Notes under the pieces: model-generated
What the model was told of the DNA's origin: nothing
Databases searched by the model: none
Seen by the model: the letters and a program-made list of their open reading frames with translations, nothing else
In this document: positions 1 to 4,189 of the stretch, piece after piece
How the letters are laid out: each line of letters opens with the position of its first letter
Position numbering within the stretch: the stretch's first letter is position 1
NCBI GenBank assembly: GCA_934631985.1
Contig: CAKTYE010000111.1
Coordinates: 1 to 5,612 of the forward strand
Direction of reading: 5' to 3'
From: an uncultured Clostridia bacterium
GTDB taxonomy: Bacteria > Bacillota > Clostridia > Christensenellales > Aristaeellaceae
Length of the DNA: 5,612 nucleotides
Position numbers and translations under genes: made by a program

Positions 1-273
1 GGTCTGGAGACCCTGAAGATGACTGTTCGTCAGCCCCTGACGCTGACCAATGTCGGCAACTTCGATGTGCTGGTGAATGTGAACGGCGGCGGCCTGACTG
101 GTCAGGCTGGCGCGATCCGTCACGGCATTGCCCGCGCCCTGTGCAAGGCCGATCCCGAGCTGCGCGGCGCCCTGAAGAAGGCTGGCTTCCTGACCCGCGA
201 TCCTCGTATGAAGGAGCGCAAGAAGTACGGTCTGAAGGCTGCCCGTCGTGCGCCTCAGTTCAGCAAGCGCTGA
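1..273 (+). CDS. rpsI: 30S ribosomal protein S9, C-terminal part (5' truncated by window edge)
   Basis: Ribosomal protein S9 (uS9) is a small-subunit protein whose basic C-terminal tail reaches the decoding region of the 30S subunit. The frame is open from base 1 and gives 90 residues to the TGA at 271-273; the N-terminal part, usually about 40 residues, lies outside the window. Diagnostic S9 features are the GLETLK start of the visible part, the GGGLTGQAGAIRHGIARAL block (about visible residues 29-47), the AGFLTRDPRMKERKKYG block, and the invariant basic ending RAPQFSKR. An internal ATG at 19-21 is not the start, because the S9 homology continues upstream of it. The gene is followed at once by an intrinsic terminator, so it ends its operon (normally rplM-rpsI). 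Identification is certain; only the start is missing. Confidence 0.98.
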   Translation, partial: GLETLKMTVRQPLTLTNVGNFDVLVNVNGGGLTGQAGAIRHGIARALCKADPELRGALKKAGFLTRDPRMKERKKYGLKAARRAPQFSKR

Positions 274-279
274 TTTTTC

Positions 280-318
280 AAAACATTCCAGTACCTGGTT
301 GGTACTGGAATGTTTTTT
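280..318 (+). terminator. Intrinsic terminator of rpsI
   Basis: A perfect 16-bp stem pairs 280-295 with 301-316 around a 5-base loop (TGGTT), and the 3' arm runs into six T residues at 313-318. It starts seven bases after the rpsI stop codon. This is a textbook Rho-independent terminator and separates the ribosomal operon from the restriction-modification locus. The A residues before the stem also give a T-run on the other strand, so it could act in both directions. Confidence 0.93.
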
Positions 319-467
319 GTTTTTGGCATATGATTGCATGCATTACGGAAAGCTACAGAATATATATGGAAAAACACTATGCAGAAGTCTCACGATAGGG
401 GGACTTCTGCTTTTTGATAGAATTTTCAGCAGATCAAACACCGTTTTGAAGCTGGAAGGGACTCAAA
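319..467. other. Intergenic stretch between rpsI and the hsdM promoter
   Basis: No convincing gene is visible here. The segment is AT-rich and contains the second terminator-like hairpin (381-415, listed separately). Short open frames cross it (for example on + from 248 and on - from 640), but they have no ribosome binding site, run through the terminators or the promoter, and resemble no family I know. A TTGCAT at 334-339 lies 21 bases before a TATATA at 361-366, which is too far apart for a normal promoter. I see no tRNA or attachment-site signature. Confidence 0.6.
381..415 (+). terminator. Second terminator-like hairpin upstream of hsdM
   Basis: GCAGAAGTC at 381-389 pairs exactly with GACTTCTGC at 402-410, and the stem can extend by a G-U and a C-G pair to leave an 8-base loop. 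Five T residues follow at 411-415. The shape is that of a Rho-independent terminator. It lies 63 bases beyond the rpsI terminator with no gene between, so it is either a backup terminator for rpsI or the end of a very short untranslated transcript. Confidence 0.75.
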
Positions 468-496
468 TTGATTCTCTGTGTCGAATGTGCTATACT
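468..496 (+). promoter_or_regulatory. Sigma-A type promoter of the hsd operon (extended -10)
   Basis: TTGATT (468-473) serves as the -35 box and TATACT (491-496) as the -10 box, with an ideal 17-base spacer. TGC just before the -10 box supplies the extended -10 TG motif. Transcription would begin near 503, giving an hsdM leader of about 110 bases. The leader can form a small hairpin (CAATC 538-542 with GATTG 548-552); no operator or recognisable riboswitch is visible. This is the only strong promoter I find upstream of the restriction-modification genes. Confidence 0.78.
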
Positions 497-599
497 GCAC
501 TTATGGAAGTTTCTGCGCACCTGATAGGCTGGAAAAGCAATCCGGGAGATTGTGAGCGCACAGGCAGCAGATAGCATAGAGTCCTTATTTGAAGGCACG

Positions 600-606
600 A
601 AAGGAA
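600..606 (+). promoter_or_regulatory. Ribosome binding site deciding the hsdM start
   Basis: AAAGGAA lies eight bases before the ATG at 615, the usual spacing. A GTG at 552 in the same frame would add 21 residues, but its only purine run (GGGAG, 544-548) is three bases away, and those residues do not belong to the HsdM family. The ATG at 615 gives the family's typical start, MITGELKNKID. Confidence 0.8.
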
Positions 607-614
607 CGAAAGTC

Positions 615-2111
615 ATGATTACCGGCGAGCTGAAAAACAAGATTGACAGTTTATGGGAAATCTTTTGGACAGGCGGCCTGACTAATCCGCTGGACGTGAT
701 CGAGCAAATGACCTACCTGATGTTCATTCACGATCTGGACGATGCTGACAACATCCGGGCAAAGGAATGCGCCATGCTTGATCTGCCTTTTCAGAGCATC
801 TTCACCGAGGAAGTGCAGATAGGCGAACGTACCATTGATGGAACGCAGCTCAAGTGGAGCGTATTTCATGATTTCCCCGCCGGAAAAATGTATGCCACCA
901 TGCAGGAGTGGGTGTTCCCGTTTATTAAAAACCTGCATGGGGATAAAAACAGCGCTTATGCCAAATACATGGGTGATGCGATCTTCAAGATTCCTACGCC
1001 GTTGATGCTGGACAAAATCGTCAACGCCATGGACGCGATCTATGAGCAGATGGCGCATTTGCAAAGCGCCGACACCCGCGGCGATGTATATGAATATCTG
1101 CTGAGCAAGCTGTCAACTGCCGGGGTGAACGGTCAGTTCCGCACACCGCGGCACATCATTCGTATGATGGTGGATATGATGGCGCCACGCGCAGATGAGG
1201 TGATCTGTGATCCTGCCTGCGGTACGTCGGGCTTTCTGGTGGCTGCCAGCGAGTATCTGAAGGAAAACCGCAAGCAGGAGGTGTTGTTTGACCGTGTAAA
1301 CAAGCAGCATTACATGAACAGCATGTTTCACGGCTACGATATGGATCGTACCATGCTGCGCATCGGCGCAATGAACATGATGACCCATGGCGTGGACAAT
1401 CCCTCGATCGAATACCGTGACAGCCTATCCGACCAGAACACGGATCGGGATAAGTATTCGCTGATTCTCGCGAATCCGCCGTTCAAGGGGTCGCTGGATT
1501 ACGACATTGTCAGCGCTGATTTGCTGAAGGTCTGCAAGACCAAGAAAACTGAATTGCTTTTCCTCGCGCTGTTTTTGAAAATGCTGAAGGTCGGCGGGCG
1601 CTGTGCCTGCATTGTCCCGGACGGCGTGCTGTTTGGCTCATCCACTGCGCACAAGGCCATTCGGCAGGAGCTGATCGAGAGCAATCGGCTGGAAGCAGTC
1701 GTTTCCATGCCCAGCGGCGTGTTCAAGCCCTATGCGGGCGTATCCACTGCTATCCTGATTTTCACCAAGACGGGCCATGGCGGCACGGACAAGGTTTGGT
1801 TTTATGACATGCGGGCGGACGGCTTCTCGCTGGATGACAAGCGCACGCCTGTAGCAGAGAACGACATCCCGGACATTGTGACACGGTTCCATCATTTGGA
1901 GCAGGAAGCCGACCGCCAGCGCACGGATAAGAGCTTTCTTGTGCCGAAGGACGAAATTGCCGCAAATAGTTACGATTTGAGCATCAACAAGTACAAGAAA
2001 ACCGAGTATGTGGCGGTGGAATACCCCCCGACCAGCGAGATCATGGCAAAGCTGGAAGACCTGCAGGAGCAGATTGACGCGGAAATGGCAGCGCTGAAAG
2101 AGATGCTGTGA
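615..2111 (+). CDS. hsdM: Type I restriction-modification system, modification (M) subunit, N6-adenine DNA methyltransferase
   Basis: HsdM transfers a methyl group from S-adenosylmethionine to the N6 of adenine in the site chosen by HsdS; an M2S complex methylates and, with HsdR added, restricts. The protein has 498 residues, normal for the family. Residues 1 to about 140 form the helical HsdM N-terminal domain (MITGELKNKID, then WTGGLTNPLDVIEQ, then TYLMFIHDLDD). The methyltransferase domain follows: GQFRTPRHII at 173-182, the SAM-binding motif I DPACGTSGFL at 199-208, and the catalytic motif IV NPPF at 287-290, the form expected of N6-adenine enzymes. The C-terminus is a charged helix, probably the contact with HsdS. 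All key residues are present and the frame is intact, so I expect an active enzyme. It is the first gene of the operon, 51 bases before hsdS. ATG at 615 was chosen over GTG at 552 on ribosome binding site and family start. Confidence 0.96.
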   Translation: MITGELKNKIDSLWEIFWTGGLTNPLDVIEQMTYLMFIHDLDDADNIRAKECAMLDLPFQSIFTEEVQIGERTIDGTQLKWSVFHDFPAGKMYATMQEWVFPFIKNLHGDKNSAYAKYMGDAIFKIPTPLMLDKIVNAMDAIYEQMAHLQSADTRGDVYEYLLSKLSTAGVNGQFRTPRHIIRMMVDMMAPRADEVICDPACGTSGFLVAASEYLKENRKQEVLFDRVNKQHYMNSMFHGYDMDRTMLRIGAMNMMTHGVDNPSIEYRDSLSDQNTDRDKYSLILANPPFKGSLDYDIVSADLLKVCKTKKTELLFLALFLKMLKVGGRCACIVPDGVLFGSSTAHKAIRQELIESNRLEAVVSMPSGVFKPYAGVSTAILIFTKTGHGGTDKVWFYDMRADGFSLDDKRTPVAENDIPDIVTRFHHLEQEADRQRTDKSFLVPKDEIAANSYDLSINKYKKTEYVAVEYPPTSEIMAKLEDLQEQIDAEMAALKEML

Positions 2112-2121
2112 CGCTGCGTGG

Positions 2122-2162
2122 AAAGGAGAAACAAATCAATTCGGATTTGTGGGGATGAATAA
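2122..2162 (+). promoter_or_regulatory. Shine-Dalgarno and intervening hairpin before hsdS
   Basis: A strong Shine-Dalgarno sequence, AAAGGAGA (2122-2129), lies 33 bases before the hsdS ATG, too far for normal use, and no usual start codon sits at the right distance from it. Between the two, ACAAATC (2131-2137) pairs perfectly with GATTTGT (2144-2150) around a six-base loop. Folding this 7-bp stem leaves about 13 unpaired bases between the Shine-Dalgarno and the ATG, closer to working distance. An alternative is the weaker GGGGA at 2151-2155. An in-frame TAA at 2160-2162 excludes an earlier hsdS start. Confidence 0.55.
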
Positions 2163-3335
2163 ATGAAGTTAAAAGAATTGGGGACAATTGTTACCGGGAA
2201 TACTCCAAGCAAACAGTCCGTAGAGAATTGGGATTCACCAGATATTTGTTTTGTGAAGCCCGATATTATAAGCGATACAGGTATTTCCATTATCGATGAT
2301 GCCGCAGAATATATCTCGGAAAAGGCCCGCGCAAAAGCCCGAATTGTTGGAGAAAACTCGATACTGATAACCTGCATTGGAAGTATTGGAAAGATAGGAA
2401 TAACAGCAAAAGGGACATTTGCGTTTAATCAGCAGATAAATGCAATTATTCCTAACCGCAAAGTCAACTCTAAATATTTAGCATATGCGCTTTTATACGC
2501 TAAGCCCAGATTAGTTGCTATTGCAAACGCACCTGTTGTTCCAATAATCAATAAAAGTCAATTTGGCGATTTTGAAATTAAAGTTACCGAAAACACTGAA
2601 GACCAAGGCAAAGTGGTTGAGGTTCTTGATACTGTCAATGCCATTATTGAAAACAGGCGTCAACAACTCCAAAAACTGGACGACCTCGTCAAAGCCCGAT
2701 TTATCGAACTGTTCGGTGATCCTGTGGTAAACCCATTTAGATGGGAAAAACAGCCACTTGGCGTAGTGTGCGATGTAAGAGATGGAACACATGACTCCCC
2801 AGAATATTATGAATCTGGGTATCCCTTAGTCACTTCTAAAAATGTGACTGGAGGGCGTATAGACCTTACTACATGTAGCTTTATTTCGGAGCGGGCATAT
2901 CGTCAAATCAATGAAAGATCCAAGGTCGATATGGGCGATATAATAATGCCTATGATTGGAACGGTTGGTAAACCTGTAATCGTAGATATAGAACCTGCAT
3001 TTGCAATAAAAAATGTGGCACTGATAAAATTCCCCACAAAATCCCCTGTCCGCAATATTTACATACGAGCTTTGTTAGAATCCGATTATTTTGATAGAGC
3101 TGTAGTTAGCAAAGTGCGTGGTGGAACGCAGAAGTTTATTGCTCTTGGGGATATACGCAAATTAGAAATTATTATCCCTGATAATGCAGTGCAAGAGCAA
3201 TTTGCAGCCTTCGTTGAACAGACCGACAAATCAAAATTTAGCCTTCAACAGCAGCTAACCGAGTTGGAAACGCTTAAAAAGAGCTTAATGCAACAGTATT
3301 TCGGACAAGAAAGCGGGCAGAAAGATGCTGAATGA
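2163..3335 (+). CDS. hsdS: Type I restriction-modification system, specificity (S) subunit
   Basis: HsdS recognises the split DNA target of a type I system and holds two HsdM subunits. The 390-residue protein has the usual two-domain plan. The first target-recognition domain spans about 1-142, with GNTPSK near its start, the ITCIGSIGKIGI segment (69-80) and NQQINAIIP (89-97). A conserved helical spacer follows at about 150-185 (VVEVLDTVNAIIENRR, then LQKLDDLVKARFIELFGDP). The second domain (about 192-340) contains a parallel segment, GDIIMPMIGTVGKP (258-271). The C-terminal conserved helix is at 343-380 (QEQFAAFVEQ, then LETLKKSLMQQYFGQ). The frame is intact, so it should be functional; the target sequence cannot be read from the protein. 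The gene is clearly richer in A and T than hsdM and hsdR, typical of specificity genes whose recognition domains are exchanged. Translation may depend on the structured leader described above. The stop overlaps an ATG (ATGA at 3332-3335) that opens only a three-codon frame. Confidence 0.95.
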   Translation: MKLKELGTIVTGNTPSKQSVENWDSPDICFVKPDIISDTGISIIDDAAEYISEKARAKARIVGENSILITCIGSIGKIGITAKGTFAFNQQINAIIPNRKVNSKYLAYALLYAKPRLVAIANAPVVPIINKSQFGDFEIKVTENTEDQGKVVEVLDTVNAIIENRRQQLQKLDDLVKARFIELFGDPVVNPFRWEKQPLGVVCDVRDGTHDSPEYYESGYPLVTSKNVTGGRIDLTTCSFISERAYRQINERSKVDMGDIIMPMIGTVGKPVIVDIEPAFAIKNVALIKFPTKSPVRNIYIRALLESDYFDRAVVSKVRGGTQKFIALGDIRKLEIIIPDNAVQEQFAAFVEQTDKSKFSLQQQLTELETLKKSLMQQYFGQESGQKDAE

Positions 3336-3348
3336 TAAAGTAACTTGC

Positions 3349-3559
3349 TTGTAGCCTGCAAGGGAGGGGAATGACCTCATCCGCCGCCAGAGGGCGGCAC
3401 CTTCCCCAGAGGGGAAGGCGAAGATACAGCCGCAGTGTCCCAAAGCCTTCCCCTCTGGGGAAGGTGTCACGGCGTAAGCCGTGACGGATGAGGTTTTACA
3501 CTGGACAATCACTTAGTCAGAAAGGAGCCATTACCCGTGGTCATCCATTACAGCCGCAA
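3349..3559 (+). repeat. Foldback repeat, copy A (with 5' end of a DUF559 gene)
   Basis: This 211-base repeat starts 13 bases after hsdS and is nearly the same as copy B (3591-3846). It has three parts. First, a flank at 3349-3373. Second, a foldback at 3374-3494 whose outer arms ACCTCATCC (3374-3382) and GGATGAGGT (3486-3494) are reverse complements. Within it are a left hairpin (GCCGCC-AGAG-GGCGGC, 3383-3398), two 19-bp palindromes (3400-3418, 3446-3464) whose starts are 46 bases apart, and a right hairpin (GTCACGGC-GTAA-GCCGTGAC, 3466-3485). Third, a 65-base tail (3495-3559) with the ribosome binding site and first codons of the DUF559 gene. Against copy B the tail differs at four of 65 positions. 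TTTT directly follows the outer arm, so the fold could act as a weak terminator. Confidence 0.9.
3400..3464 (+). repeat. 46-bp palindrome unit, one full unit plus terminal palindrome (copy A)
   Basis: The palindrome CCTTCCCC-AGA-GGGGAAGG (3400-3418) plus a 27-base spacer (3419-3445) makes one 46-base unit. It is closed by a second palindrome, CCTTCCCC-TCT-GGGGAAGG (3446-3464). The two palindromes are exact reverse complements of each other including the central trinucleotide, so they can pair either internally or with each other. Confidence 0.88.
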
Positions 3560-3587
3560 GCAAGAAAGCATAGCAGGAAAATCATGA
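3537..3587 (+). pseudogene. Truncated 5' remnant of a DUF559 gene (copy A)
   Basis: The ribosome binding site AAAGGAG (3521-3527), the GTG at 3537 and the codons for MVIHYSR match the start of the intact DUF559 gene at 3824. Identity ends after base 3559, and the frame stops at TGA 3585-3587 after 16 codons. The bases up to 3590 (GCAAG, later GCAGGAA, then ATGA) still faintly recall the next stretch of the intact gene, as if decayed by small insertions and deletions; that alignment is tentative. I read this as the leftover of an earlier gene copy or a partial duplication. It cannot encode a nuclease. Confidence 0.6.
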
Positions 3588-3640
3588 AGATTGTAGCCTG
3601 CAAGGGAGGGAACGACCTCATCCGCCGCCAGAGGGCGGCA

Positions 3641-3751
3641 CCTTCCCCAAAGGGGAAGGCGAAGATACAGCCGCAGCATCCCAAAGCCTTCCCCAGAGGG
3701 GAAGGCGAAGATACGGTTGCAGCATCCCAAAGCCTTCCCCTTTGGGGAAGG
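3641..3751 (+). repeat. 46-bp palindrome units in tandem, two units plus terminal palindrome (copy B)
   Basis: Three palindromes of the form CCTTCCCC-NNN-GGGGAAGG stand at 3641-3659 (AAA), 3687-3705 (AGA) and 3733-3751 (TTT), separated by two similar 27-base spacers that differ at three positions. The first and last are exact reverse complements (AAA/TTT). With such regular spacing this looks superficially like a small CRISPR array, but the spacers are copies of each other rather than unique. Confidence 0.88.
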
Positions 3752-3805
3752 TGTCACGGCGTAAGCCGTGACGGATGAGGTTTTACGTTGGACAATCACT
3801 TAGTC

Positions 3806-3814
3806 AGAGAGGAG
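3806..3814 (+). promoter_or_regulatory. Ribosome binding site deciding the DUF559 gene start
   Basis: AGAGAGGAG lies nine bases before the GTG at 3824. A TTG at 3818 is only three bases away. A TTG at 3788 would add 12 residues (MDNHLVREEPLP) without family support, although GAGG in the repeat arm (3777-3780) lies seven bases before it. Copy A keeps the same ribosome binding site and GTG but has CTG in place of the upstream TTG, which also favours GTG 3824. Confidence 0.7.
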
Positions 3815-3823
3815 CCATTGCCC

Positions 3824-4189
3824 GTGGTCATCCATTACAGCCGCAACACCAAGCAAGCCGCGCAGGAACTGCGGAAAAATATGACGCCACAAGAGCGACA
3901 TTTGTGGTATGATTATTTACGGACCTACCCTGCCCAGTTTCGGCGGCAAAAGCAATTTGATAGATTTATTGTCGATTTCTACTGCGCAGCGGCAAAATTT
4001 GTCATTGAGATTGACGGCTCTCAGCATTTTACCCCAGAGGGGCTTGCCTACGATGCAGAGCGTACGCAGGTGCTGTCAAAGTATGGTCTGATGGTACTCC
4101 GCTTCACCAACGCGCAGATTGATCGTGAGTTTGAAGCAGTATGCCATGAAATTGACAGAATCGTACAGGAAAGAAGTGTGACACCATGA
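3824..4189 (+). CDS. DUF559 / Vsr-like PD-(D/E)XK endonuclease-domain protein
   Basis: This 121-residue protein belongs to the DUF559 family, small single-domain proteins with the fold of the very-short-patch-repair endonuclease Vsr. Family marks are the N-terminal ELRKNMTPQERHLWYDYLR (15-33), the FRRQKQFDRFIVDFYC block (39-54) with candidate catalytic Asp51, the VIEIDGSQH block (60-68) with Glu62, Asp64 and His68, the DAERTQVLSKYGLMVLRF block (77-94), and a C-terminal helix. Length is normal and all core residues are present, so it should fold as a nuclease; the substrate is unknown for most of the family. The start codon lies in foldback repeat copy B, and the stop overlaps the hsdR start (ATGA, 4186-4189). 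A Vsr role in repairing T:G mismatches is not expected, because the neighbouring methyltransferase is an adenine enzyme. It may be a passenger of the repeat element or an accessory of the restriction locus; I favour the first as inference. Confidence 0.88.
   Translation: MVIHYSRNTKQAAQELRKNMTPQERHLWYDYLRTYPAQFRRQKQFDRFIVDFYCAAAKFVIEIDGSQHFTPEGLAYDAERTQVLSKYGLMVLRFTNAQIDREFEAVCHEIDRIVQERSVTP

Larger units (their letters stand above)
3591..3846 (+). repeat. Foldback repeat, copy B (joined to the intact DUF559 gene)
   Basis: This second copy is 256 bases long, 45 more than copy A; the difference is one extra 46-base unit less one base in the left flank. The outer arms ACCTCATCC (3615-3623) and GGATGAGGT (3773-3781) again frame the same left hairpin and right hairpin. 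Three 19-bp palindromes begin at 3641, 3687 and 3733. The tail (3782-3846) carries AGAGAGGAG and the GTG start, and here the reading frame continues as a complete gene. The two copies are direct repeats with only 31 bases between them, so recombination between them could delete or duplicate about 240 bases. Confidence 0.9.

Noticed and set aside
552..614. GTG at 552 as the hsdM start
   Set aside because: The ribosome binding site is too close and the extra 21 residues are not part of the HsdM family; ATG 615 has a well-spaced AAAGGAA.
651..1064. Minus-strand open frames opposite hsdM (651-1064, 1113-1388, 1499-1726, 1638-1895)
   Set aside because: Shadow frames of a clearly coding, conserved gene; their histidine- and arginine-rich peptides are typical of reverse-strand reading.
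3400..3751. Regularly spaced palindromes resembling a CRISPR array
   Set aside because: The 27-base spacers are near copies of each other, the array has only two or three units, and no cas gene is present. The outer inverted arms show it is a foldback element.
3488..3778. Open frames across the repeats (+ 3488-3778, - 3285-3512, - 3548-3799)
   Set aside because: They are translations of the palindromes: the two minus-strand frames give near-identical proline-, serine- and glycine-rich peptides from the two repeat copies, without a family match or independent ribosome binding site.
3788..3823. TTG at 3788 as start of the DUF559 gene
   Set aside because: The added 12 residues lie in the repeat tail and are not family sequence, copy A has CTG at that position, and GTG 3824 has a better ribosome binding site. 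It is not fully excluded, since a GAGG sits seven bases upstream.
3824..4189. Reading the DUF559 gene as a true vsr mismatch-repair partner of the methyltransferase
   Set aside because: Vsr acts on T:G mismatches left by deaminated 5-methylcytosine, while HsdM carries NPPF, the motif of N6-adenine enzymes; the protein also matches DUF559 rather than Vsr itself.
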